From positions 23,547,692 to 23,611,691 of the forward strand of contig OX155951.1 in assembly GCA_944548615.1 (NCBI GenBank): a DNA stretch of 64,000 nt, written 5' to 3'. The position numbers and the translations under genes are program-made. This stretch comes from Micropterix aruncella (lineage: Eukaryota; Arthropoda; Insecta; Lepidoptera; Micropterigidae). This document shows, piece by piece, positions 1-11,398 of the stretch. The notes beneath the pieces are model-generated. The model saw only the letters and a list, made by a program, of their open reading frames with translations, had not been told where the DNA came from and ran no database searches. Position 1 is the first letter of the stretch. The number at the start of each line of letters is the position of its first letter.

Positions 1-114
1 TAATACTAAAATCTCCGCTAATTACGTCGATGAAGAGATTTTTCGATTCCACCTCTAATATATTTATTATTTCTTCTGTACTTCTTTTTGATCACATATT
101 TTTTGGTGTCCCAG

Positions 115-3100
115 AAACCATCCCGCTGATCGTGGGAGCTGTTGGACCATATGGCGCGCATTTACACGATGCCTCAGAATACGACGGAAGCTACGCAGAC
201 ACAACTTCACCAGAAGTAAGTTTTAGAATTCAGACTACTGTATTTATAGGTTACCATGTTTTAATTACAAAATTATCTCATTTCAGACTATGAGAGAATG
301 GCACCGACCCAGATTTGAGGCGCTCATAGACGCGGGAGTGGATTTAATAGCTATGGAGACCATACCATGCCAGGAAGAAGCGGAGATGTTAGTTGAGTTA
401 TTAAAAGAATACCCAGGCATGAAGGCATGGCTGTCATTTAGCTGTAAGGTAAATTTAAAGCTGATATTTTATTCCATCTAAAAATGTCATGATATGGGTA
501 TCTTCAAATTCACATTTCTCATGAAGGCGGAGTAACCTTACCACCCTTATCATGGTGACCTATCATCTAATATGGGACCCTGAAGTGGATACACTCATCA
601 TAAAGCCTAATAATCGGATTTTCTTACGATCGGATATACGGTGGTTATATAATGGAGATAACTTCAATGTGTTCAGCAATACGATGCAGACAGCACTTGA
701 GGGGAAAATTTTGCAGAAATGAATCACTTTCTGTAAATCTTTACAAAGAAAAGAAAAAATTAAACTTTAGTGCCACACCAATACTCTTTGGTGTGACACT
801 AAAGTTATCAAAAGAAGTAAAACATCTAGGTATATAAGGTTTTTTGTCCACGGCACGTTTTTATTCAATGTACTTACGGCGCGTTTGCCACGCCGTAGAA
901 AAAAACGTGACCTTTGGTCCCACTCCACGGTTGTTTCGCCGTACAACGCGTTAGGTACATACATAGTGATTATGTAAACAACATTTGTGTACATTTTGTA
1001 AACAACTTTAAGCTGACACAATAATTGTCCAACTCGACATTGGGTGACATAATTGTAAACAACAAGCTCTCATACATTGTCATACAACACTGATACAATT
1101 TTCGTTATAAATAAGCACGGCTAAGGGAGAATACGATGCATACGGCATCGGCGCCGTGCCGTTTTTCCAAAATGTCCATGGACAAGCATCCATAGTTATT
1201 AATACCCCACTGACGACCGCGTGTAGACACGGCGAATTAACCGTGGATTTTCACGGCGAAAAAATCTTGTGTGGACAAGACGTCTAACTCTAGATAGCAA
1301 ACTGAACTGGGCAAATCAGATTAAAAAGAAGTGTTGGAAAGCAAGATGGCCTTTTGGCAATGCAGAAGGATTATGAGTAAGGCGTAAGGTCTTTCTCATG
1401 GAAATACACTGTGGCTGTACACTGAATCATAAGACGGATGTGTTTATAGAGCAATGGTATGGTGACCCAGAAGTGAACTTCGAACGGCTGTAAAAAAAAA
1501 CCTACAGAGACTTGCATGTATAGATGACACTGGTGCTAAGAGAGACAATGAGGCACTAAAGGTTATGTCGGAAGTTATAGCTCTGGAACAAGGAAGGGAG
1601 AACAGCACAGGAAAATTACTAAAAATGAAGATACAGGCAATATGTTATATATGTACACTTTTAGAGAAGGCTATGCAATAATCATGGCCTAAAATTAGGT
1701 CTAACTGCATTAGGACTATCCCCTCATTTCATCATCATCATCATCATTATCCTTCTCACAGTGAAATAATCTTACTTATTTCCTCTTTTAGGATAACCAA
1801 AGCATAGCCCACGGTGAAAGCTTCCAAAAAGTCGCAACCAGATGTTGGGACTTGAATCCAGAGCAACTCGTTGCGGTGGGTGTGAACTGTCTAAGTCCTA
1901 GTAACGTAAAAGGCCTTCTAAGCGGAATCAACAAAGGGCGAGAACACAACAAAAAAATACCTCTAGTGGTGTATCCAAACAGTGGAGAGAAATATAACCC
2001 ACAAATAGGGTAAGTAACAATCGAATGGAATATCGAAATAATTTCAAGTTGCAATGTTGAATCAAATACTATTTTACTGTCTTTTATTAAACCAAAAGCC
2101 ACTACAAAAATATAGGAAATTTCTCCATAGTTTTATGATAACACTAGGCTAATCGTATCCAAACATACCTCAGACCCTTACACACCTTTTACATTCGTAG
2201 CACTCACGCGCGGCAGGGTAACTGACGGCCAAGGTCGTCATATGCTGTGCTACAATATCGATGAAAGGTACTAAGAGCAGCACCGTCGCAAACGTCGAAC
2301 TTAAAATGTTAGCAAAATACGTAGGACTGAGTAGCTAAATACGTTAGACTTATTAGCGAGTCCTTAAGTGTTAAAGTATATATTTATAAAACTACTAGTA
2401 ATTTTATAGATAATTTAGAGGCATTAAGATAAAGTAGAATATAAATTGTAACAATACATAAAGATTACGACGAAAGACTAAGAGGAGACTAACTTTGAGA
2501 AGATCTACCTCGCAGTTAATAGCCATAGAAGGCGCTTGATCCATCTGCCGCACGTTGATACGACCATCCTCGACCCAACAGTAGAGAAAAACCTTTTCTT
2601 TTGCGGAAAGTCGCACCTTGCTAAGCAAAATTTTGTTGGACACCGACAGATGTTTGTTCATATATACAGAGGGTCTACTTTCGTCAGAAATATTCAAGTA
2701 CTGGGTGACGAGATAAGTATGTCCTTGTTGGCGCGGCGTCAGATCAGGTCGGCCGCTGGCCGTGTTGCGAGGAGTGATTCCCAAAGCAAAATCAATGTCG
2801 CTGTTGTCGATCTTGGGTCCCAGGCATCTATCTATAAGGACGTCTTTAGTTCGTTTACCTGTGTACTCGATATTCTTCAGTCGACCCTATTTCTCCCTCA
2901 GTTTCCGTGTTAGCCCTCTTGAAGTATTCAATCAAGGCCATTTTAGCCATTTCGTTGCGTACTTCTACTGCCAAGTAGTCAAATCGCGACATTAGATATG
3001 GGGGCTTTAATCTCCGCTAATATATCGGCTTTCGTAGAAATAGTTGTTGAAGAATCATTTACTGAAATTATTGCAGGTTTTGCGATTAATAAGAAAATAA

Positions 3101-4949
3101 TGACATCGCAACAGTGATGTCCTTTTATATTCTGAGATGTAATATCTATAAGATAGTCAAAGCCCCTAATAACTCCAATGACATCCAATAAAATTTATAC
3201 TTGTAGGCGTACAGTGGCCTAGAATAATAATATGACCTTTAATGTGATGAAATGCTTTATCATGTCCTTTCACTCAGGAAGTCAATTAATCCTGCATTCG
3301 ATATATTACATAATATATAAATACAATTAATTCTGTAGTTTGGTAGCGAACAGTTTCGTGCAGCTTGGGTCATAAGAACCACTCTGTTTTCGGATTGGTC
3401 CAACTCACGATTCAGCTCCTATTCAGTTGCCTCCTCGTGTGGAAGACTACCCCGGGTAGAACTCTCGCGTCTCAGGCCTCACGGGTGATGGATCGGATGT
3501 CCTTTGGGAATTGACTCCCGGCGCTACATACCGGGCGGTTTGCATACCATGCGGTGACAGCCAATCGGTATGTGCGTTTTGACTAATTATCGAAGGAGTC
3601 GGGAGACTATGAAAATATATTTTTTTCTAAGCAGCGGGTGTGGATGTTGATCTATCGTCAACCACTCTTGAAATGACGGCTACCTGATCCTGAATTCAGA
3701 GTCGGGCAAAAGAAGCCAATGGTCCGCGATAATTCATTCAAACTAAATCACCGCTGAATATACGGCAAGGTAGAGGTCGCGTAAGCGACCTTGAACCTGT
3801 AAACAGTAGGGAGGTTGGAGGTATCCTGATGGTTAATTGCACACGGAATATCCTTCCAAAACTGGCAGTCAGGGGGCGAGGCTGCCAGCTGGTTACCGTT
3901 ACCGGCGCGTCGCCGTAAGGCGTTGGCCTCTGACGGGCATGTTGACTTAGCTAAACGGTAGATTTGTATTCATCTCTAAAGGGGCGAACATATTATCGGA
4001 CGCGTCCATCAGCCGTGGCTTACGGACGCGACTTAAAGGTATCTGTGTCCTGAATGTCTACTGAACCGTGCAAATTATCGGACGTAAGTCGCGGACGTGA
4101 CCTTGAGACTTCGGACGTCCGATAGAGATCCGCAAGCCGCGTCCCAAACGACTGTGCATACTATCAGTCGCGTCCGTAAGCCGCAGCTGACGGACGCGTC
4201 CGATAATATGTTCGCCCCTTCAGTCTTCTATGTTCCCCTCACGGGTGATCATTATCGTTAAAACTTCCTGATGTGACGGGTTTGCCCGTTGTAGTTCACA
4301 CCTCTTAGTGTAGTCAATATATGCCTATAGCTTGGGGTCTAGTCGAAGAAGGGTTAATGCTATTAAGAAAAGTGGTCATTTAACACATGGTTCAACTTTC
4401 ATCTTTTAACGTCCTCCCTTTTTTTAACCACTTTCACCAACCAATTGCATGTTAATTTAATATGGCCAATGTGCTGCGTTTATTTTATAACGACTTATTT
4501 TTAGTGCACAGCTATTGGTATTTACTGTTACTTTTATTTACCTATTTTTTAATTAGGAAATTAAATTAAAAATAAGATCCTAAAAGGCATATCTCATCTT
4601 GTTTTTTTGGGATCTAAGGTCCTCTACAAAAAGCATAATAATATCTTTAATATCTCTTTGCATGTATGGTAATAAAAGCAGCACACCTTGGTGATAATGA
4701 GACCAATTTCATTCGGAAAAGTCTTGCAGATGTTTTAACTTTTACTACAGAAATATACTTTTTTCTGATCGCAGGTGGATCGAGAGAGATAAATGTGAGC
4801 CAGTGGAGTCATTCGTTAGCGAATGGCTTGACCTGGGCGCGATCTACGTCGGCGGATGCTGTCGGACCTACGCAGCCGACGTCACCAGAATTCGACATCA
4901 AGTGCTCAAGTGGCTGGAGAGGAAACGCATAAGTGCCATGTCTACATGA
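115..4949 (+). CDS. Homocysteine S-methyltransferase, copy A (3' part)
   Basis: Four exons are visible: 115-215, 287-448, 1792-2009 and 4775-4949, joined at GT-AG introns of phase 1 (entering), 0, 0 and 2. Together they give 217 residues and a TGA stop; the N-terminal exons lie left of the window. The enzyme family moves a methyl group from S-methylmethionine or S-adenosylmethionine to homocysteine to make methionine, using a zinc ion held by three cysteines in a TIM barrel. The zinc ligands are visible as Cys in the segment VGVNC (exon 3) and the pair in VGGCCR (last exon). GPYGAHLHDASEY and ETIPC are further family blocks. Intron positions and phases match copy B at 19948-24699, so the two genes are tandem duplicates. 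Intron 3 (2010-4774) is swollen by transposon debris. Family assignment is firm; substrate preference cannot be read from sequence. Confidence 0.93.
449..1284. other. Intron of HMT-A, first part
   Basis: No coding sequence is seen here. A short near-perfect hairpin lies at about 766-804 (arms TTTAGTGCCACACCA and TGGTGTGACACTAAA). The stretch from about 835 to 1300 has an ACGGC-rich composition, with GTCCACGGCACG near its left end and TGTGGACAAGACG near its right end, and may be a decayed non-autonomous element. Confidence 0.35.
1285..1680 (+). pseudogene. Decayed non-LTR retrotransposon tail (jockey/R1-like)
   Basis: Conceptual translation in shifting frames gives pieces that resemble the segment downstream of the reverse transcriptase in jockey/R1-type LINEs: LDSKLNWANQIKKKCWKA, then a stretch like the usual YGxxVWW block read as QWYGDPEVNFERL, then LACIDDTGAKRDNEAL. 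Several frame changes and stops separate them. The order of the pieces matches the family, which is why I call it despite the decay. It lies inside intron 3 of HMT-A in the same orientation as the host gene. Confidence 0.5.
2404..3190 (-). pseudogene. Relic of a retrotransposon ORF1 with FP25K-like C-terminal domain
   Basis: On the minus strand, reading from about 3190 down, fragments of one protein appear: KADILAEIKAPISNVAI, then FDYLAVEVRNEMAKMALIEYF (coiled-coil like), then after frame changes MNKHLSVSNKILLSKVRL and FLYCWVEDGRINVRQMDQ. The last part resembles the C-terminal domain of insect LINE ORF1 proteins related to baculovirus FP25K, which typically read NxHLT followed by YVWVRNGKIxxRK. 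No reverse transcriptase is attached. I recognise the domain by pattern only, so confidence is moderate. Confidence 0.45.
3763..4335. repeat. Dispersed repeat, copy 1, split by a MITE
   Basis: The segment has recognisable matches to 12370-12660: the block around GTAAGCGACCTTGAACC matches GCAAGCGACCTCGAACT, AAGGCGTTGGCCTC is shared exactly, and TCGTTAAAACTT followed by TGACGGGT is shared with small differences. The copy here is interrupted at 3980-4219 by an inverted-repeat element that the other copy lacks. The family is not recognised; the GC-rich head might derive from a small RNA gene, but no A/B-box pair is convincing. Confidence 0.5.
3980..4219. mobile_element. MITE, 3-bp target duplication type, copy 1
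   Basis: Both ends are long inverted repeats beginning AGGGGCGAACATATTATCGG, perfectly mirrored at the other end through GACGCGTCC. The interior is rich in ACGGACGCG-type repeats and can fold. A second copy at 50110-50313 has exact TTA duplications. Here the flanks are TAA and TCA, compatible with a mutated 3-bp duplication. Terminal repeats plus a 3-bp TWA target suggest a PIF/Harbinger-type origin. It has no coding capacity. Confidence 0.7.
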
Positions 4950-5292
4950 AAACAATAGTCTGACATTAATAATGATCTCTGCATAATTATATTACTTTAT
5001 ATTTTATAGACTTATTGAAAGAGATAAAAAAGAAACAAAATATTGAATGTTATACTTTTGTATAAGTTTATTGTGTTTTATAAACTCGTTGTAAATAATA
5101 GTTATGTACTTGACAAGTATGTAAATTAACTGAATATATTGATACAAGTAAAGACTGTGTTAAATTTGAAAAATACCTACCTACGGTACCTAGCGGTATT
5201 GTTAGGCCCATCGCGCGTTTCGGTACTGATTTATACATTTCACTACTTTGCAACTTTACAGCCATGCTTACTTTGTGGATGTATTTATTTAA
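4950..5292. other. 3' flank of HMT-A
   Basis: This AT-rich 3' flank follows the HMT-A stop codon. No clear AATAAA stands directly behind the stop. I see no gene. Confidence 0.3.
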
Positions 5293-8200
5293 CCCTTTGC
5301 ACTCGAGCGGCTCCGTTATGACACCCGAGCAGTTTATTGCGTCCACTAGTATTTTTGTACTATATGTGTAGTATTTTCTGTGGTATTTTTGAAACATGTT
5401 CAGAAAAAAACAGCTGGGTCATCCCTAAGATTTTTATAGTATTTTAGTAGTATATTAGTAGTATTTTCGAAGTATTTTTCGTGGTAGTTAAATTGTATTT
5501 TTGTTGCGTCAGTTCCAAATATTTTCTTTATGTGAATTGGATTTTATTACAACGCAATGTAATATTTATTTTTTACCGACAAACACGCGAGAATATTCGA
5601 ATTCGAAGTTAGAAATAACCAATTTAGGAAATCAATATTTATTTAGAGAAAAATATATTTTGCCTAATATTTCTGTATATAAAAAAACAGATTTGGTGAT
5701 TTACTAATAAATCGTTTTAGCATTTTTATACATTTTTTCCAACTAAATGGAGAAAATGTATAAAATTGCTAAAATATTATTAAACACAAATATTTTACCG
5801 TAGTTTGCATTAATAATAGTGATAGGAAACGATCTTAGTTCAACTATTCTCCCCATGAAGACGGTGAATTTAGTTCTGGCGAAAATCTGAGAATATTATT
5901 AGGGCTACAATATGTTTAATTGAACATATAAGTGAAACTGGGGTCAGTTGAGACATTTTTCACTTTACTGCGTTGTACGATTAAACTATGAAAGTTAGAG
6001 TAATGGTTTCTATACCACCAGCTGGTGAATTTATTCAGCTATAAAACCACCTCATCGATATCGATGAAAGTCTTATGGTTAAGGAGCTATTGACCAAAAT
6101 ATTAGTGGATGGAATTCGTCTCAACCGACCCCATGGTGGAGTCGTTTAAGACAAATTTTTGACATTATAAATGGGATAGAAAACGAATTTACCGCGTGAA
6201 ATTTGTAGGACCCGACGTTTCGGTGACGTTGCAGCCGCCGTTGTCTACCCTAGACAACGGCGTCACCGAAACGTCGGGTCCTACAAATTTCACGCGGTAA
6301 ATTCGTTTTCTATCCTATTTATAATGTCAAACAACCGCGACAGTCTTCGATTTTAAATTTTTGACAGTTAAAAAAACATATTTCTTGCTCAAATAAACGA
6401 TTCGCTTGTAAAAAAAATAATTAATAATTTACTTATATATGACAGAATACTAAAGGCATTGTTATTTCTTGTGCTATCGCTTAAATAGACAAATTAGTAA
6501 ACCCCTTCTGAATATTGAACTATTGGATCAACGAGTAATTTATGAATACAAATCGTCATAACTTTTCAATTTATTTTCAATAACAATGCAAGATTTATAA
6601 ATTTCATATAAAATCAGCTAATTTATAATGTAAACCTTTAGTATGGAAAAATGTTTGTCTGAATTTTCCCAGTGTCTTAATTGAACCCGCCTGGAACAAC
6701 ACTAAGTTTCATATCATATAAACGAGAGCTAAAGTCTTATTACTCGTTCTAATTATTTGATAATTAGTAAAGGAAATGTAATAATTAACATTTAACAATA
6801 AGTAGACTTACTTATTATACGCAATATTAGTCTCCCTCCATTAGTTGTATGTTGTACAATTACATAAATTTATTTACCTGTACATAAAATATTATCGATA
6901 TTAGTTTTTAAACTTGTAGGTATCAATCGAAAATCAACGTATACCTATCTGTCAAAAAGGCATACTTATTGGGGAGCCTGCGACAAAAAAGTGCGAGAGT
7001 TTTGTAAAAGCTGATACTTTCAAATCAGACAGTATTTTGACCACAGAATGCCGGGGTAGAGTCAGCAGGCGAGATTCCGGGACACCTGGCGCTGGCGTAC
7101 TAGGAAAGGTGTAATTTTAATTAGTACCCCCAAAGTGTTTTGGAAAAGCTGAAAATTCATCAGTAGATAGTGGATGCAATATAGAACTCGAAACAAATGG
7201 TCAGACTGCCTAGCAATATAATGCGTGGCGTCAGCATTACTCCAGACATATAACGAAAATGAAGTCCCTGCAAATACGCCGGTACGCATTTGTCGGTAAC
7301 TACTCGTACTACGCGTTGGTGTAATGTGCCGCGCAATACAACGGACTTTATTTTTGTTTTTTTTTTCACCTTTTATTTTTTCTGTTTTACTGAAAACAAC
7401 AATACGAATTTTTCAATTTATTGAGTAAAAATAAATTGCAATGGATCATACTTTGACTTAAATACGAAATACATAGAATTATCATTTAAATTTCATAAAA
7501 TATAAATAAATGAATGTGACAAATCATTTCTTTATATTCCAGTGGTCTCGAACCTTTCGATTTTTCGATATTTCTACTGATACGTGGTATGTCCTACCGA
7601 AATAAAGAAATAAAACGATTTCTGAAAATACAACGAATTTTAAGATTAGATTAAAGAAATTTTAAGAATTAAATATACTAAGGCTTAAAATGTCAACTCT
7701 TCTGGCCTGTGCCTATTTGAAAAATCTTTTATAATGTCGTGTCGTTCCATCCTCTAAATATATACGGGTCTTTGAGCTGATAGGCTCTTCCCGGAAAATC
7801 CTTAAAAGCTATCTCCTCCCTATCCTCTCTGCCAAGTTGATTCTACTTGAAAAAAGATTGTTGAAGATATAGCTAAACCTAAAACCCTAATTATATTGTT
7901 CTACGACAATTACATACCTACATAGATAAATTACCATTTATGTCTACCGTTTATCTAAATATCTAACTTATAAAATACATTTAATGACTTCAAATATCAA
8001 TGTAAATCAATATCTACCGAACTACCGCTACTATATATGGATTTTAAATTACGGCAAATTAACGTGACGTATAAAACCCCAAAATTTGGTATTTTTGGGT
8101 AAACATTAAAAATATTTATATTTGCGTATTTCCTGCGGTTTACGATCCCCTCCCAGAGCGCAACGCGGAGACACCGCTATGGCAAATGAAAAAAAGAAGC

Positions 8201-8528
8201 TTTATAAGCATGCTTACGATTCCCTAGAAGGTCAAAACTGCTTGACAAGCACGCGTATTTTTTCAGTGCGCGATGCGCGGCGCTACGCCGGCAAATAAGT
8301 ACCTATAAATCCTTGACAAGCATACTTAATGTCATTAGGCCACGTCAAGCGTTGCCTGTCAAGTCCGTAAATGCTTGACAAGCAATTTTGATCGTTTAGG
8401 AAGACCTATATAGTATTTTATTAGTATTTCCGTATTATATTTGTAGTATTATTCGTGATATTAAAATGGTATTTTTACAATATGATGTTGCATTTTCCTA
8501 AGCGCAAAAAAGCCTCAAATGCAAAGGG
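5293..8528. mobile_element. piggyBac-like element, no intact transposase
   Basis: The left end reads TTAA followed by CCCTTTGCACTCGAG. The right end reads CTCAAATGCAAAGGG followed by TTAA. TTAA at both borders with CCC..GGG termini is the signature of piggyBac-superfamily transposons, which duplicate the target TTAA. Subterminal blocks rich in TAGTATTTT occur near both ends (about 5340-5480 and 8410-8480). About 3.2 kb lie between the ends, but I find no recognisable piggyBac transposase, so it is either non-autonomous or heavily decayed. A fold-back element (6160-6355) is nested inside. Confidence 0.62.
6160..6355. mobile_element. Fold-back element, copy 1
   Basis: This is an almost perfect palindrome. 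Arms of about 70 bases (6160-6229 and 6260-6329) begin TGACATTATAAAT and differ at one position that I can find. They flank a short centre that carries a smaller inverted repeat, GTTGTCTA and TAGACAAC. A second copy lies at 18857-19020, where the homology extends outward through a block reading TCGCGGTTGTTTGACATT, seen here only at the right side. No coding sequence. Confidence 0.72.
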
Positions 8529-8690
8529 TTAAACTTTAAAGCCAATCTATTTACTTTGTCCAATAAATTACCAGCTAGTTATTATCAGAAGTTGCACAAA
8601 AGCGCGAAACTAAGGCGGCGATTAGACTACACGATAATTAGGGCACTAACTCAGTTAGGGTCCTAAATCAGTGTAGTGTAATCGCAGTTA
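8529..8690. repeat. Dispersed repeat plus short hairpin
   Basis: Bases 8533-8612 match 14215-14290 (shared blocks AAATTACCAG and GCGCGAAACTAA). They are followed at about 8616-8687 by a hairpin whose arms read GCGATTAGACTACAC and GTGTAGTGTAATCGC. The hairpin is absent from the second copy, so it is probably a separate small inverted-repeat insertion. Confidence 0.45.
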
Positions 8691-9386
8691 GCCAATTAGG
8701 CCAGGCGGCCACTGCGGTGCGGTGCGTTGCGGTACGTTTTTTACGCCGGACGGAAAAAACAATTTTTTTTTTGTAGTCTGCGCACTAAGGAGGAAGTTTC
8801 GACACCAAAAGAAGACGAAGATATATTCTTTGCTACAATAATTAATACTTGGCAGCGTTGACAATAGATTAGTTTTATCGTAGTACGTGTCTGAAATTGT
8901 AAATAGCGAATGCAGGCGCTATTTTTAAAATCGGTCGAAAAGCGGTTTTTCGGACTTACGAATGTGTATAATCGATCTATAGTATTTTATAGTATTAATT
9001 AATATACAATAAAACTGTAGAGTTGTTTAATTTTGTAATTTTGAGGAAGCTGTGCCGTTGTGAAAAATCATGTCGGTACGTTCTTATAAAACGGAAAAAT
9101 ATTTTTTCTACAAGGGAAATTAATATAGCTATATAATTCATTTTAAAACGCATGAAAATAATAAAGCATTTTAAAACCCGTCGCAACTTGCAATTTTTTA
9201 AATTATAATAATTTGCTCTTTTAAGATTTAAATGAAATCTTTACCGAAAAAGAAAAAAATATCGTTTTTTAAGTGTTTTCTTTTTTTAAAGATAAACAGT
9301 AACTAATAATAAAATTTTCCCTACGAAATCCTGGCCGCTCGATAGTACCTAAGCCTAAAATAAAGTTGGCAGTTTTATCTTTGGTA
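8691..9386. other. Intergenic, no gene seen
   Basis: AT-rich sequence with a GC-rich patch of GCGGTGCGG-like repeats at about 8705-8740. Open frames here are short and lack any family resemblance. Confidence 0.3.
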
Positions 9387-9600
9387 TTAGGGCCCTACCT
9401 TGCCGGGACGCCACGGCGACGTCGTCAGCCGACGTATCCAAACTATTCATAATGTATTGTATGACTGCTAACTCACATGGCGACGGTTTGGCAAAGTCGC
9501 CTATTTGGATGCGTGGCCAGGATGCGTGGCTCGCTGTTTGGAGACTGGACTCTCTGGCGCGCTGGCCACGATGCCAATAAAATCTACACGTGCAATCCAT
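9387..9600. repeat. One-ended copy of the GGGCCCTAC inverted-repeat MITE
   Basis: The left end TTAGGGCCCTACCTTGCC followed by GGGACGCCACGGCGACGTCG matches the terminal repeat of the complete element at 10425-10581. The mirrored right end is not found, so the copy is truncated or rearranged. Confidence 0.5.
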
Positions 9601-9767
9601 ACCTCACTCATTCGGTAGCCAACCGGACGCCACTTGGAACGCTCGCTCAATTTCACCATTGTGTTTTTTTCTGTACAAACATGAGTTTCGATTCAGAGAG
9701 ATTTATCGTAGAAATACGTCAAACGTTTCTGAAGAATCTTCTTTTTTAGACATATATGATTATCGAT

Positions 9768-10152
9768 AAGCATCACATAAAACATGTCTTATTTTTCGTT
9801 ATCAAACTGATTAGTTACCTTAATGTCACAAATATTTTTCTTTAACCCCCGTGAGGCAAAAAACGCCAATCGGTGGTTAAAAAATCTGCGTGTAGCCATT
9901 TCGGCTGGCCTCTATATATAATATATAAATCTATGACATACATGACTAACAAGATTAATGATTAGGTAATAAGAGATAATTCATAAAAATTATATTGTTA
10001 GTATTTATATACAAAATTGATCAAAAATGTGCGTCGCCGTTTTTGCGCGCGAGGGCTGGCTTCCGAAAGGTTAAGCATCACATAAATACATGTCTCATTT
10101 TTCGTTATTAAACTGATTACTTAGGTACCTTAATGTCATAAATAGTTTTTCT
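9768..10152. repeat. About 78-bp direct repeats flanking a TTAACC-bounded insert
   Basis: Bases 9768-9842 and 10073-10152 are diverged copies of one sequence (AAGCATCACATAAA at the start, CCTTAATGTCA near the end). The 230 bp between them begin TTTAACCCCCGTGAGGC and end TTCCGAAAGGTTAA, which could be the ends of a small TTAA-targeting element. Whether the flanking copies are a local tandem duplication or part of a larger repeat cannot be decided here. Confidence 0.45.
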
Positions 10153-10424
10153 TCTGGATTTATGGATTTTCTTAATATTGTGTCTTGTTTAGTTAAACCA
10201 TTTCTGCATAAATTCAATACGTAGGTAATTCATCAAAAGATGCTATTGACATTCGCGCGTCGGTGATATTTTCTAGAAAAAAACACCACTTCGGCTTCGA
10301 TCTGATATAAAAGGATTCTCACAGTTTCATAAGTTTCTTCTTTTTAATATTTCTGCGACTTACATAATAAATAAGTGCCATCTCGTCCACGTCCATTCTT
10401 GGCAAAAGAAGTAATCGAACTGAC

Positions 10425-10581
10425 TAGGGGCCCTACCTCACCGGGACGCCACGACGACTTCGTCGTATAAATGCAGGTGACGCATCTGGCGACGCTATCT
10501 GGCGACCTCCGGTAGCCAGAAGCAGCCAAGCCTGCGTCGCCAGCGACGTCGTCGTGGCGTCCGGGTGAAGTAGGGCCCTAA
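10425..10581. mobile_element. Short inverted-repeat MITE (GGGCCCTAC family)
   Basis: The left end TAGGGGCCCTACCTCACC with GGGACGCCACGACGAC is mirrored by GTCGTCGTGGCGTCC with GGGTGAAGTAGGGCCCTA at the right. Terminal repeats of about 40 bases enclose about 75 bases. The borders TA/TAA suggest a 2- or 3-bp target duplication. A truncated relative lies at 9387. No coding sequence. Confidence 0.65.
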
Positions 10582-11196
10582 GCCTCTTGATTTCCGGTTG
10601 GCCTCTCTGGACGTACCTCGCTTTTCGTGCGAGCAGTTCTTGCTTCTAGAGCCCGCAAAAAGTGTTTCTTTGCGAAAAACTACACAAAACTCTGGGAAAG
10701 TTTGTGGAAAGTTTCACATTCGTCCTTTTCGAAAGTAGGACGTCAAAATTTCACCGAAGTTGAGCGGCGGCGCTTTCAAATGAGCGGCCAGGTTAGTGTC
10801 GCTTTCTATTAATTTGCGTCATTTTTAATTGGTACAGTTAGGGTAACTTTGTAGGTCGCCATACAGATACGGGGGGAAGATAAAGATACAGATAGATATA
10901 CAGAAGCTGTATGAAGCATATATGAAGCATAATTTTGTGGCCTGGTTGTGAGAACACGAAAAAGAATTTTAATACAATTATGCCGGATTTTAAAAACCCC
11001 GGTCCTTAAGCTATCATTTCGCCTAAACGAAATTGGTAAATTATATCCATATTAATTGTAAATTATCCTTATTCTGTTACTGTTTTCCAAAAAAATTAAA
11101 ACGAGCGAGATTTGTCTTCAGTTTTTGAAAAACCTAGATATGATTCTCAATATTAAAAAAATACTATTTACACCAGCGTATGGTCTACGTACCAAG
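10582..11196. other. Intergenic, no gene seen
   Basis: Short open frames only; no recognised domain, RNA gene or repeat boundary. The left border of the hAT element (target duplication GTACCAAG at 11189-11196) closes this stretch. Confidence 0.3.
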
Positions 11197-11398
11197 CATG
11201 GGCGCCCGCAGAAAATTTTCTAGGGGGGGGGGGCAAAATATTTTTAGTAATCTTTTAATTTACTTTAGCGTATTTGTATGGTGAACGAACGGACAGGACA
11301 CTGTAGTAATGATAGGCATACTGTAGCAACATTTTTTTATTAACACAATATATGTACCTACCTATAAGTATAACAAAAAATATTACATAAACATAAAT

